From the NCBI RefSeq assembly GCF_947623445.1, contig NC_135247.1, forward strand, positions 16,556,501 through 16,620,500: a DNA stretch of 64,000 bases. Direction: 5' to 3'. Of the stretch, positions 14,386 to 29,300 are shown in pieces. The notes under the pieces were generated by a model that was not told the origin of the DNA, made no database searches, and saw nothing but the letters and a program-made list of their open reading frames with translations. The DNA is from Clavelina lepadiformis (Eukaryota > Chordata > Ascidiacea > Aplousobranchia > Clavelinidae). The translations under genes and the position numbers were made by a program. Within the stretch, counting starts at the first letter, position 1; each line of letters begins with the position of its first letter.

Positions 14386-17300
14386 TTACAAAGTGTCAGC
14401 AAGTAAGTGAGCTCGATATACGTCGTCACGCATCGACCTGTACATGGAGCGAGATTGAGCCCTCAAACGTTCTGCTGATCTTTCGGCTCGTTCAATAGAA
14501 TCGTTCAGTTTCGAGTCTGTGATTGGAACATATGCTGATGTTCGGTTTAATCGTGACATTGACGATGACCTTTTTAAACCTGATAGGTGACTCCTATAAT
14601 AAAAATTAACTTAATATTAAACGGCGCAATTGATTTCAAACACAATAACAAACTAGTGAATCAAGACGCTGACTGCTACGAAGAAAATACAAGTCTGAAG
14701 TTTGAAACTTCTTTGGAGACAAGAGTTAATAATAGTGCTACCAGCTGAGTTATGTAATGTTGTGGATAAATTTATTCTGTTACAGCAGTTAACACACAAT
14801 TTATGTCGGAATCTACCGAGCAACTTACCTCCGCAAAGGTTGATCATCATCAGACTCAACAATATAAACATTTGCTTTCCTCATACTCCTCATGGGGCTA
14901 CTGCTTCTCTTCGGTGAGATGTAAATTGATGCTTGAGGCTTGCTGGGTGTTATGTTAACTCGCTGGGGCGCGGGAACATACACACGACCAGTTGGTGCAA
15001 CCGAGGATGGTTCAATATAGACTACATTGGACGGGGGGCCAATAATTGGAGTTGTGTGTACAACTGGGTACACTGTGGGTTGTGAGGGTGCAGTCATGAC
15101 AGCGGGAACAGGGGAAGCTGCCCTAGTGTAAGTCCGTCCTGCAGGAGCTGTTGCCCAGGCAGGGGTGACATGGACTGGTGGGGCTACATAGGTCCAGTAT
15201 CCACCTTTCCAACGATTACGATCCTGGGACCGAGATCTCCTTCGATCTGTGGTTTCGGCATTGGATCCATCGAGACTTCCTTCGCTCAAGTCACCTCTTC
15301 CTAAAGATCGTGATCTCCGTGACCTTCGACTCCTGGGTGATCCATCACGCTCGCCACGGGACGGTCTCGCGGTTGTGGCAGCATCGGTGGATTTGACGCT
15401 ATGCACTTCAGAGCCTCTCTATTAAATTAAACAAAATCTAATAGTTGTATTTGTGTCTGTATTTTCCATTTCATATCAGCCGAAAAATTATTTACAAATT
15501 TACGGTCTTTCAAGCCAATAAATTTGTATGACTGAAGAAACAAAAAAATTTCACTCACCCTCCTTCCTTGCCTATGCAGTTCATCTTTTAACGCCTGAAA
15601 AAAAATTATAACATAAAGATCTAACAACAAATAATATTAAGTTTATTGGATAACCTTATTTGCTTGTGGGTAACCAGGAACACCCGCCAAAATAGGCCCG
15701 GGATTTGTTAACTGAAGTTACTGACATATTTTTGGGAAAAGTTCGCTGTTTTCTTAAACAAAAACATGGCGACACTCAAAAATATAACGAAAAGACGGAA
15801 AGACCTTGCTACGTATTCTCTGTACTCTGTTGTAAGAACGTGACTTGTATGAGCCCAAGTTTGGAACCACACTGAACTGCTCGTCACTGCAGGTACATTT
15901 TTTTCTGTTAATCTTTAGATCATTTGAACGATAACTGTCCGGTCCGCAAGGTGACAGTGTGGATGCCTCAAATGAAGCATCGGAACTATCACTTTCAGAA
16001 TAGTTGTCTTCGCAAGGTGTCCAGTAATACAATGACATTCTTTGTTTAAATCATTCAGCTCAGATTAAGAAACTGCCTAGTTCACTGTGACAGAACTTAC
16101 CTTCAAAAGTAGTTTGCATATTGGTTCAAATAAAACATAAAGAACTAATAAATACTAAACCCAATACTTCAAACGTATACCAGATTTTGGTGTAAGAATA
16201 ATTTCTGTCTGTCCTTGTTACTAACACACTGCTTTGTAAAATAAAGCTTAAAACTAGTTTTCACAGCTTGTATTCTTTTTCTCATAATATACAACTTCAG
16301 GTCTTTGCAGGCCACCAATCCTATTGTGCATCTGTTCATTTTAAACTAAAAGTAACCTAGCAACCTGCCATTTAAGTAACGTCTTCAAGCAGCCAGCAGA
16401 GAACAATAACCTAAAGCTTGCTAAGATTAATATACCGGTTGTAAATGTTTGCCACGCCAATACTCTATGTCTATGTCAACAGAGTGGCTTACTACAATTT
16501 GGATAATGAATGGTTAACCTATGTTGACTTTGTAAAGGCCTTATATTCAGTCAGAGTGCTAAGGAGTTGGTGAGCGTAAATAGCATGTTGTGACAAGCCC
16601 ACCCGTAAAGCCGAGCACACAAAGAAATAGGTTCTGGTCCAACAAAAAAATACCATGTGATTGTTTAGGTATCGAATGACAAGCACTTTGATTGGACAGG
16701 CAGTTTTCATGTTTGACAATTATCTACACAATGAATCAAACATAAGCTAAATGGAAAACATATCAATCTGCATACCATACCTTAAAAAGTAAAACCTACT
16801 ATGGCATAATATCCTTGATTTATTACAGTACGCATCTGTCATACTGTGGCACTTGCAAAACCAATAACCTTTAAAAGGTGAAGTCTAAGTATAAGTTCAT
16901 ACACACCTTGATATCGCTGTGGATGGCTTTCAATGCTTCATTATCCGAGCTACTCATCTGAGCAGCATTTCGTTCTGACAGAGGAAATCTTGGAGTAGAT
17001 GTGTAGATGGGTTGCATAGGTTCCTGGGCTTTACTAGCTTTTATTTCATCTCGCAAGCGCGATATTTCACCGCGGATCATATTAAGCGTACTGTCTTTGG
17101 TGGTACTTGCCACTGACCTATTAACGATGTATAAAACAAATATATTGAATATCAATATTTTCACCGTAAAACCATGCGATACATCAAACGTTACAAACCA
17201 AAACATTTAAAAAAACAGCGAAACATTACACAGTGAACCTTTTCTATTCTCACATTAATACAACAAAGGCCTATAGTTACGTATGGGGTAACGAATAAAA

Positions 17301-20300
17301 TTTGACAACTACCAAAACAAGAGTTAAATTAACATTATCCAGAAAAATGTGATGTAACAAACAACAACATGGAGACAGGATCATGCAAACCTCTTTGAGC
17401 TGCCCCTTGATTTCAAACTGGCCCCAGATTTTGAACCTCTTGGATATGAAGAAGAAGGATGTTTTGTCTGAGCAGGAGGAGGAGGGGGAGAAGATGTGGA
17501 ATAAGACCTGGATGCAGGGCGTAACATTTCTCTCACCGTTGATGTTGTGCTGATCTCATCAATCGAATCATCGACAGTCTGAGAGAAAAGTTATCGTAGT
17601 AGTTTAGGGCTGGGTTCTCATTTGTATTTACTTGACAATTAATAACTTTAACCCCCTACGTATGATGAGTCCGGTGCTCTGTATATTCCAACTTTATCGA
17701 TGTAACTTGGTGTGCTGGGCTGCATAGGCTCTCTTGGACACCTAGTGAAAAACAAAACTATGTGAAGCAAGTTCTGCTTCCTAAATGTCAAACTATTTCA
17801 ACCACTGGTTCATAAAAAGACGCAAGAAGCTAATTCCATAACTGCAATATTCACAGGAGAATCACATGACTGTAATTCTTAATTATTTCTTCATAACCAA
17901 CCGATTGTCTGATCTCAAGGTCGACGATGATGCATGAGATGGCGTTCGTGATTTTCTTTGAGCTGCTTTAGGAGGGTTCACATTTGGTGGTTGGGTCACT
18001 TCCACTGCAGTAGGGGGTCGCGACACCAACTTGACCTTCGCAGGTTCCACAAGTGTTGCTGACTGTCGACTGCTTTCGGATCCAACAAATCCACTGTCTG
18101 TGCCTTTATCTATGAAATTGTGAAGTTACTGTGCAGTTAACTCAATGGATTTGGAACTTTGAATACATTACAACCTTTCCTATAATGCTCTACTTTGTCA
18201 CTGTTACAGTATATTAAATGAAAGTTGGTATAATACATATCTTCAAAATAAACTGAGAAATAGTTTTCAAAGCATGGACAGCATAAATTCTATTGAAAAT
18301 CTTGTATCAAAACTTAACTATAACAGGCTCCAAATGAACGTTTAAGCTTACGAACATCAGTGATCAACAAATAATAGGGCACATGTGCTTTCTATGATAG
18401 AAGAGCTTTTGTACACAAACTTACCAACGGTTCTGTTGCCTTTTTTCTCGTCACTTGATGTTGGTTTACGTTTCTCCTTTGACACTTTGCTTACCGGGCG
18501 TGGCAGCTTGCTCCTTGTAGGAGATGGGGAGGTAGAAGTCATGCTTTCATTCACACTGCTCATGCTGGTGCCAAACCCATAAAAGTGATTAAGATATTTT
18601 GTTAAGTTATTATTATTATTATTATTATTTTTAAGTACTAAACAACAATAATTTCACTTTTCAGGAATTAATTTTTCCTTGTCTTTTCAAATTTCAGTTT
18701 TACTTTCCATAAAATGGAACTCACAAAACTGCAAATGCCATGACACGTTGCCATTACAATTAGTTGAATCCTAAAATATGAAATACCTTGACCGATAACG
18801 TGGTCTTCTTGTGAAAGGTGGACTGCTATCCTTACCAGCTGAAGTATCATGCTGGGTAATGTTAGGTGTGTCCCTAGGAGTACCAGCATGTTGCAAATAC
18901 CTGGAAAGATAACCGATTTATAGAAAATGCACACCGGTTTATCGAAACCCTGACTTAAACTACCGGTACCTATTTTCCCTGAACAGGTTATCATTCATGG
19001 TAAATCTTCAAATAAGCTTTAGTTCGTGCAACAGATTTTAATAGGAAACCACTTAGCAGGAAAAACAGAACAACGACCAGTCGGTTACAACACACCTGTT
19101 AGGTATTCTATGCTCGACTGTGCTTTCATCTGCAGTTCTACGTCCGTCTCCTTCATCTTGTGATGACATGTTTAGACTCGGAGCAGTCGTATGACCATCA
19201 TCGGTGGGCACAGGACGATTGTATCTAAATCAAAAGCATTCAAGTTAAGAAAGCATTACTAAATTGCTTATGACATAATTTCCTACAACTGGTCTGTAAA
19301 GGATTGGATTTGCCACATACTAGAACTTATACAAGTATATAAAGTAAAATATATACTTGTGCAATAGCCTGTTAAATTGTTCATCAACATCATGTTTTGG
19401 AGAACTCTGCACTTGTTCTTGCTTTGGTGAAGGATGGCTCCTTGCACTGGTTTGAGCAGGAGAATAATTGAACTGGGGAAAGGTTTGGGTTGAAATATGC
19501 TCTCGAAGATTTCTTACCCTTTGTCCCAACCTACCAGTATAAAGGGAGTCAATTTTATGTAAAATTGCACATCGTGAAAATCATCGCAGTAACCACAGTC
19601 ACGAAAACAAATTCCTTTTTAAAGGGAAATTTTTGCGTACTACACTAATGTGCTTCGTTTGGTGCTTGATATAGCATTAAACAATTCATAAAATATTACA
19701 TGTATAACGTAATTTTATTGGGGGTAAAGTTGTTGCAAATTATAACTTATACGTAGAACGAATACACGAGGAAACATTTAGTCGGACATTTCGTTTGATA
19801 CTACAACTATTTTCAGTGTACTAGACTAGAGAATCAATATTATGGTGAAGTTTATAACTATTGTAGTGTGAGGGAAAAAATAACTGTAAACTAAATAAGT
19901 TAAAAGTGTTAAAAAGAAGAAGTTTATTGACTTAATTCTCTACCCAAATATATCGGCTTCCATCACCCTGCCAGGATCAAACGGTTGATTGGGGTCAACA
20001 CTGCCTCCAGTGGCAATAGATAACCTCCTCTGTTCAGCAGCGTGTTCGTCGATGGCTGTCAAATATTCACGTTCGAGATTTCTCAGTGACTCTTCTATCG
20101 TTTCCATTGCTTGCTGTCGTTCCCCAGGACTTAGGTCACTTTCTTTCAGTAAAGTCTCAAACGACTCAATTTTGTCCTGTTCATGGACACATTATCACAT
20201 ATATTGTATCGTATAGTATAAGCAATAAGCATGGCATATTGTCATTATTATACAGGACATTAAGCATAGAATAAATTAGTATTAGATCTCATGATAAATC

Positions 20301-23300
20301 AGTTAAGGTTTTGAAAGATATTTCATGTTGTCATGCAATTCATGACTGGATGGTTCATAAACTATGCAAAGAAATGTTGTCACTTGTCAGTAAATACCAG
20401 TAAATCTTTTGCTTGCAGCTGTAATGCCACTTTGTAAAATTCTTTAGTGGCAGCAACAGGCAGCTGCAAACTGCTCTCCACCAAAGTATCGGAACTAATT
20501 GAATGTCGAGAATCTTTCCTGTATGGTTGACTCCCATTATTGTACAACATTTCAGAAACTTCTCCCTTGAAAGTAGTTAAATAAATGGGGATAAAACGCT
20601 TGCAAGCAAGACCTTTTTTACATAGCTGATAAATAATTAAAATACTGTCAGACTTTAATCAGTGGATTCATACAAAAAAACTAAAATAAAAAATGCACCT
20701 AATTTTGCACCACTTTATATGATTTTTACTCACCTGATATGGTTGGTTGGGATGGCGAATAACTTCTGCCTCTTCAAATGGCAATGTTGGATCCTCTGGG
20801 TTGGGCCTTGGCATGGTAGCATATAAATTGATCTGTGTAATGGAAAACAATTCCTTACTGCGCCATTTAATCTTAAAAAAATTTCATTCAGAATAACGTG
20901 GCTTGCTGAAGCTTTAAATAAGCTGTTTACTTGCCTTGGCACCAACTCTTAAATGGTCGATTGTGTTTTCCGCCTCTGCATATTTCATTAGAAGTTCATC
21001 ATAATTGTTCTAAAAACATTGCAATATTTAAAAACCATACAATAAAATGCAGTCTGAATATAGACTTAAGAGATTCTCATTCTGTTAAATCCACTAATAA
21101 CAAGTACGGAATGCCGCCAGTAACGAATAGCTATGAATAAACTTTTAACTGATGGCCCTTTCTGTATGACAGCTTAAACATGCAAAATACATAAAATAAT
21201 TTGCCAAAATATTTTGACTTTACAGTTTTCTGTTTACAGCCACAGTTGAAATATATCAAACACACAATATTTTTTACACCTTATTTTAATGTTGAAAAAA
21301 CTTCCACAATTCATAAGATAGTTTTACTAACTCCTCGGCATAAACCTAAGTAAAGTACAACATTTTACATGTCGATTCCACTTCTGAGCAATATTATTAT
21401 TATAGATTGTGCTTAACTCAGACTACCTTCAGCTCAAATGTAAAAGCTTTCCATTCCAAGTGAAAAGCTTGGAAAAACACGCCAGTCTGAGGTTATGATA
21501 CTTATGAATAAAACTAATCCAACAACTATAGAGCATATAATTCATTCAATGTTTTGTTATGACAGCTAAGTGTTGTGCCTAAAAGTAAAAATCTTTCACT
21601 GCGCACAGAAACTTATGGTACCTTACAGCACTTCAACAGCATGCTGCTGCTTTAAAAGTATAAGTTGTTTGGGCTTGTACTTAAACACAAGCACATTATG
21701 TGGAACCATTCACATTACTAGCCACTGATCTCATGTTTTGGCAACAAAATTAGACAAAGGGATCACATTCCTCTGTGGGATGATGGTCAAACAAAATATG
21801 TCAATTAAGTGGCAACAGAGAGGGTGAGAATGTTTAAACATGCTGAAATGTGGCATGTTTGAGTGACAGAAAAAATTACAATGGATTTAAATTTCCATCA
21901 GTGTAAGTCATTTATACAATAAATTTGTCATGTACTTTTAAAAATCTAGAAAAAACAAAAAACACTGGCAATTGTTTATAAAGAAAAGTTTATTCAATTA
22001 AACCGTTCTAAAAATTAAAGCACCACATTTGGGAAAGCATGAAGTTGTAACAGATAAAAAATATTACAAGCCAGAGCGAATTTTGGCTTTCTGATGTTAT
22101 TTTCTATGGGCAATATTACCTTCAATTCTTTCACAAATTCTTCATCTCGCTTTCGAGTTTTTGCTTCTTCTTTTAATTTGGACTTCAGCTCTGTACGAGA
22201 TATGTCAGATCTAATGCTGAAATCATCACTGCTTTCTCTAGCAAGTGTGCTCCGTGATGGTCTGCAAAGTTTAGTAAAGTTGCAAGTATGGAGAAACGCA
22301 TTGTTTAGACACAATTGCTTGCAGATATAAACAGACTGATAAATAAAAGAAAAAACTTGGTGCTGTTATACTGCAAAAGCACAAAAGCTTCCTCACTAAA
22401 AATGTTATTTTCAGTGATTAATACAACTATAATGAACCTTCCATGTGCAGCATTGTTGGCTCTGCGGGCTCGATTGGCAGCTGGCGACCTTCTTGTTCGC
22501 TGTGTTGTTGACTTATTTGGCATAACAATTTTGCTTTTTTCTCTGTATAAAGTTACAGAGTATAATAGGGCCACGTTAATAGGGATTATTTTAATACGTC
22601 AAGTAAAATTTCAAAGCAAATAGCTTGATCTTCACCTTGGCGACTGCGATGACTCACGAGAAGAAAGTTTAAGTTTTGTTTTTTGAGCTGGGACAGATTG
22701 AAAGCCAACACGAGTGTTTGAGGACCTTGGTGATTCCCTAAAAGAAAACCTACATTTGATTTCTCATACCAATTATCGCGCAGCTGACGATTTACCAAAC
22801 ATGTAACAACAATTTAACTTTTCCCACCTTGACTGCCTACTTGGTGGACTATTTCCTTGAGAAGTGCTGGGCTGCCTGAAAGATAAACAAGATATGTGAT
22901 AGGAAGTTAATATTATTTAAAAATTTGTCATAAATAACAAGCTATTATAAGCATTACATATTTATTGATTTCGTAATGCATGTGGTAGTTGGTATCGCAA
23001 ATCGTTTTAAGAAATCTACAAAATTAAAGCATTTTAAATGCAAATTAACAAAAATTTTGTCATGAATCATACTCTGGAAGACGTTTTCGTCTTGAATAAG
23101 TCAAAGAAGTATGAGGGGTTGCATCTGGCGTACTCTCATCTAATTACAACAAATGCTGTTTATAAAGTAACTGGATGCTTGATAACACAATTGAATAATT
23201 ATTAAACAGTTTTACATATTCCATTATAAATGAGAATATAATGTGTGGTCAACATACAAGGCACATCATGTTCACTTTTAGTACTAAACTGATCATCACT

Positions 23301-26300
23301 GACGATTGCTGCTTGATCTAGAAAAAACATATTACAAATAGAAACAAGTGATCCATGCAAACACTAGCAATTTATACATTGCAATATTAGTATGGAAAAT
23401 AACAAACCATTGTTATCTTCATTTTCCATATCTTGAAGCTGTTGCTGCAACAAAACTTCAAAGTCTTCTGTCGTTCCAAACGTAGCAACCAAACTAGTAG
23501 TAGAACAACAAAAAGAGTTAGCAAAAATGGGCAAGTCAAAATGAACGCTACGCACTTTCAGTCGAAGCACATTGTAATAATCATAATCGTGATTAGCGTT
23601 CACCAACATAACTACCATTAACATTAATTAATGAAAAGAAAACAAAAAACGTCATGCTACATCAGTAAGACATGTCTAACCTGTTTGGTTGATGTGTGTC
23701 CCCCACATCACTGCGATTAGTGGGAAGAACAAAGAGATCAACTGTCTCATCTCGAGCTCTGCCTTCATTTCTATCACTGCTTTCATGCTCGGAATTATCA
23801 TCATGTTGAGACGTTTCACCTTGGTAGACGTTATTCAAACTCTCAGTGGTTGAGGCAGCACCGTGCGAATCAAAACTTGCTTCGGCACCAGTGTTGGTTT
23901 GCTCTCCCACAGTTGTATCGGCAACAGACGCTTGTACTTCAGTGTTGTTGTCTGCAAAAGCTATTTATGGTTATTAGTCGGCGCATTTGGTTAGAAATGC
24001 CAATTAAACTATTACAATTACTTTGTATGCAGAGTTCCACAAAAACTACTGCATTAACTTAAACAGCAAAAAATTGCTTGTGAGCTTGACACATAAATTT
24101 AACACGGTGTATAAAGTTTCTGGTTTATTTTGTTATATACAAATACATTACAAATTTCATATTACTACAGGCTTGTCACTGGATTGATACAAGCCTTAGA
24201 ACAAAAGCTTTACTAGATGTCAAGCAAGTATTAACCATAAAGTTAGTAGCACTCACACTGCGTTGTGTCATCATCGCCTTCATCAGATTCTTGGACCATA
24301 CTTCTGCCTACTTCAGGAGTAGCTCTAGTCCCATTAAGTAAACCTGCATAGTTTAATTCAAACATGAAAAAACATGTTTCTTGAGACAGAATTTACACTA
24401 TGATTAGGAGACTATGAAATTTTCGTACAACATAAAAATATTAAGATTTATTTGTACACAATATAGTTGATTACACACAAAGGATACAGCAACTATCATA
24501 AATTATTATCAATCACAGACCTTCACTGGCATAACCCGTGTCATGATGATGAAAGCTATTCTGCATGCCTGCTTCGGCTATTTTCTGAGCTGCATTATTG
24601 AAAATAGTGTTAATAACCAACCAGCGTTAACCCATAAAGAGAAGTTGTTTGTAAGCCAGGTGAACTACTATGTTTCATTAACACTAACCATTTAGATTTA
24701 AAAACCAACTATTATTTTTACCATCTGACCAACAAATTACACTGGTCAACACGATTTTTGTTGCAGATTGTGTTTGGGTCTTTTTTACCTAATTTGGGGG
24801 CGCTGAATCCGAATCTGGCGTTATTTTGTTTCTATCACATCACGTTTTTGAGATAATATATAATTTATATATGTTCATTATAAAATAATACTGCAAATCA
24901 GAGACCGCCTTGAAATGTAGAAGTTGTTTTAATCAGAACTGCTGGAACGTTTAATCATGCAAAACACGAACACAAAACCTCGTGTTCAGTTAAAAAACAT
25001 CACTAGAAATTGACCGTTGAACATTCAATGTAATGCCACAATCTTTAAGAACTCGAAAATTTTCGTTTTAATGGCTTTCGTTTGTGGGTAGTAGTGTAAA
25101 TTTATCTCTTCAAATTCCAGCAGTAATCTGCCATCATGTGGCAATCCCATCGGCCCTGGTAGCGCTCTTCCATAACTCTAATATATTGGTGGAAGCGCTC
25201 ACCTTGTTCTACCCAAGGTTTTCAGGAAAGTAATCTGAATGATTTTTCAGAAAATGTAGCTTTATGCTCATATTGCATTTCATCTCTTGCATGCTGGACA
25301 ACATTTCTTTTACGAGGTCTCGATAGTTCTCTGCCTTTCTGTTGCCAAAGAAGTTACTAACAACTAAAGAAAAAGCATTCCATGCCCTTGCTTCTAATGT
25401 GTTCATTGATGCTGCAAAATTTGCATCTCTGAGCAACTGCCTTATTTGTGGGCCGTTAAAAACTCTTCACTAAGACTTCACTAAAACTATTTTTTTTCTT
25501 CACTAAGACTTGGGAAGGCTTGGCATATGTACTTAAAGCAATCTCCACTGTGACCAAGGGCTTTAACATACTGTTTCATTGCGCCAAGTTTGATGTGAAG
25601 TGGCAGCAGGATGATCTTCTTGGTATCCAGTAACGGGTTATGAATGATATTTTTTTCTCCAGGTGTTAAACTGCTCCTTTCTGGCCACTTATCTTTTATC
25701 CAATGCTCATCTTTGGCTCTGCTATCCCAGTAGCAGAGAAAACAAGGGTATTTGGTGTAACCACCTTGCTGTTCTAACAGAAAGTTCATCATTTTTATGT
25801 CTACACACAATCCCCAGCCATGATCACTGTACTTCAGTGTTTCCAGCACATTCTTAATGTTTTCATACGTCTCTTTGAGTGTCACAGAATGTCCTACTGG
25901 AATCGATGCATATTTATTTCCATTGTGAAGTAACACGCATTTCAGGCTTCGTTTTGAGCTGTCAATAAACAGTCTCCACTCATCTGGTTGATATTTGGCT
26001 ATTCCTAATTGCAAAAGAAGACCTTCAATATCATGGCAATAAACCAAAGATCTTTTAGAAGAAAAATAGTTCAGAAATAGCTTTTCTCGATTCCCATAAA
26101 ACGTGACAGATCATTCAAGCTGGAGAAGGTTTTTTTCCTGGAGCCGTGAAGCTAGCAGTTCTGAGGCCTGTTTGGAAAGATTTAAATCACGGATTAAATC
26201 GTTCAGTTCCGACTGATTGAACAATAAGGGTTGCTCAGAAAAGGAGCTCAAGGGTTGAAAATCTAAATCTGAAACTTCTTTATCAGTTTGTGAAGAATCA

Positions 26301-29300
26301 GAGGATAATCTAAGCTCTTCTTCACTACTTTCGGGCAGATGAGTAAAGGTAGGCACAGGTATTTCGTCACTGTGTGCAATAGGACGCAGAGCAGAGGCAA
26401 GATTTGGATATTGCAGCTTGTGCTTGTTCCTCTTGTTGTAACCTTTCACACTGACACGACAAAAGTAGCAATCATCGAGATGATTTTTTTGTTCTGGCCA
26501 GATCATTGGTATACCAAACTTCAGATGTTTGTCCTTGCCCTGAGACCAAGATCTCAAACTCTCCACGCAACTTCTGCATACTTTATGAGGGACCCAACTT
26601 TTATCTTGGTCCCCTAACTTCACCTTAAAGTAAGCGAAATAAGACCTTTTCACAAAATTGGTAATTTCATGTCGTTGAGAAGAGACAGTGAAGCAACCAC
26701 AAATATAGCAAAAAATATTGGGGTCATTGGCGCATGTACGCTTTTTGACAGCTGACATAGTATTTAATACAATCCAAAATTACAACTCAATAACACAAAC
26801 TGACTCCATAAAGTCAATGAAAGTATACTGCGAAAATTACACCCTGTCTTTCGTTTGGTTTCAAGTTAGTTTCAAGTTTCAAGTTCAGAGTAAGCAGAAT
26901 TAGCACGATAAGCACATTAAGCATGATAAGCAGATTAAGCATGATAAGCACGATAAGCAGTTTGGTTCTTTGGATAATCAGACATCCTGTGTCTTTTAAT
27001 GTTTCAAAACAAGCTTATATGACCACACATTTGGGTTATTTGCCAAAGCGCATAATTTTATTTTACCTTGTACAAACAATATTATGTTTATCGTTTACAA
27101 TGTTTATGTTTTACTAAAGAGCAAGGTGCTGTCATAAAAAGCATTTATAAAGCCGATTAAGTCTGCAGGGCAGATGTATAAAGATAAAGATGGTAACTAA
27201 GTAATGAACTACCAAAGAAAAATGAATGCGTCCACATATATTTTCGAAATTCGAAAAGAGGTCCGTGATTGAAAAAGATTGAGAACCATTGGATTAAAGT
27301 TAACCGAAATCTCTGTCATTCAGTACTACAACAAAAACTTTCAGCCGAGGTTTCATCATAGGTGATTTCAATAACAATATTTGATCTGTTGCTGTTATAC
27401 GCTCACCGTACTGTCGCTAATGAAAGTCAAAATTTGATCATTTTATGAAATTGGGGAAAATGCGCAGCGAAAAAACCTGACGTGATAGAGCAATTCTGAG
27501 CTCAGAATTGGATTCAGCAACCAAAATTTATCCTAAATCAATCATCAAAGTTCATGCAACTAAAAATTGTTTTGTTTTTGTAGACCAGTGTTATTAATAT
27601 TATGATTATAACTATCGATTTGTCACATGATTAGAAAAACAGTTGCAAAAATATTTCAAAAATTATTCTATATATACTTGAAATGTGTGAAATAGGATAA
27701 AAAAATTAATAATAATTACTATTAAAATAAACTTCATGTAAATAACAATAATTGATAAAAAAATAAACATATCACATTCCCCACTTCCTTCTTGTTGAGA
27801 TTGTGAGTTGCTTGATTGTCTTGAATCTGGTCTTTCATTGCTCATCTGCAGTCGTGTTGCTGACCTGTTGCTCCTACAACTCTCTGCAAGGCCAAAGGAA
27901 AATGGTGTTGTAAAACATTACAGTATTAATGAATATTAAAAAATAACAAACATTATATAGAAACTATTATAGCTTTATGTAGCAAAACTTTTTAAACCTT
28001 AGTTTTTTAATAATAAAAATTTGAAGCGGTTACAATTATAACTATTTTATTCATTGCGTGCATTACCAAAAATGTACCAAGATAGAGTGTTACCTCTGCT
28101 TACTCTTCCTGACAGAATTCTTTGTTCTAGATCCAAAGGAATATCGGAAAGGTTATCATCACTATCCTGAGCTGTGTTTGCCTGGATCAGACGTTCAATT
28201 TCTTCAAACTCAGTCAGTGATTCAGTTTCTTCTTGATGGGGACCTTGGAAACAAAAAAAAGCATAGCTTTATCACATAATTGCTTTCCTTTGATTATTTA
28301 TTTCAGCTTTGTGTTTCCAAACATTGGTTAGTTAGCAATCTTCCAGCCAGAAATTTCATTTATTAATATTGTATCGTATTACCGAGTTTCTAAATGAGTT
28401 AAGCACACATGCTTACTTGATTTGACAGATTGTGTTGGACCACTGCGTTTTGTTTCACCATCACTTGCCTTAGAAAAATCCTCTGATGCTCCAGTGGCAT
28501 CAGCAGTCAGTTCATCCAGTTTAAGATGCAAATCCGAAGTGACCACACCTAACACAAAATAACATCCCTGACTGCTCATACGATAAAAATTGCAGAATAC
28601 GAAAGTAATTGGCACTCAAGTGTCACATTAAATCAAAAATAAAAAGATACCCAAAGAAGGTGCACTATTATCCAGTACAGCTTCAGAGTCAGATGTTGTC
28701 ACACCGAGTATACCATCTTTTGAACCATGTGTTGCCGGCGATTCATTTTCTGTTTTTATCAATACATTCAGTTTTGATAAAAGTAGAATATATTACCAAG
28801 CACTAACCAGACTTAAATTGCAAGAAAACAACACAAATAGATATAAGTTGAGCATCATAATAGCAACCTGGAAGGAATTAAAAATAATAATACGGTGCTA
28901 TACACAATTAATATTCTTAGAACACGCGCATTACGTGAGGTAGTTGAAACTTCAAAAATACGAGCACTCAGCTCATCATCTGTGAGGTGCATACTGGGAT
29001 CTTCTACTGGTACCGAGTCTGAACTCTTGCTGCGTTCATCCCTATGAATAATTCCAAATTCATCCATCCCAACAGAATGGTCATCTTTTGTGGAACGCCG
29101 ACTTTCCAAATAGAGTAATAATTTAATAAAGTAAACACAATAAAAAACAAGAAAAACAGTTGACATTTCTAGTATTTATATATATATTCATATACTTAAC
29201 ACTCTCATACACACAGCAGTTATATTTTGTAAGAAACCTTGGAATGTGATCACATCATAAAATGTGTTAACTTTACTATTTATAATTTGAGATATAATAA

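Larger units (their letters stand above)
24740..27590 (-). mobile_element. DNA transposon with CACTG termini and TTA duplication (CACTA/CMC-like)
   Basis: A 2.85-kb element in the AKNA intron between exons at 24521-24591 and 27785-27882. The left end begins CACTGGTCAAC and the right end is CACTGGTCTAC on the opposite strand. The base triplet TTA flanks both ends (24737-24739 and 27591-27593). Beyond the outer 11 bases the two ends also share subterminal blocks in inverted orientation (GCTGAATCC-AAT-CTG and TCTATCAC-TCA). Coding sequence runs on the minus strand. CACTG termini with a 3-bp duplication are the signature of the CACTA/EnSpm branch of the CMC superfamily; assigning this protein family to CMC is inference. 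The element looks degraded and is probably non-autonomous now. Confidence 0.82.

Noticed and set aside
27255-27295. hAT-like end inside the larger transposon (minus: CAATGGTTCTCAATC)
   Set aside because: No second end; similarity is limited to a short stretch and the first bases do not match CAG.
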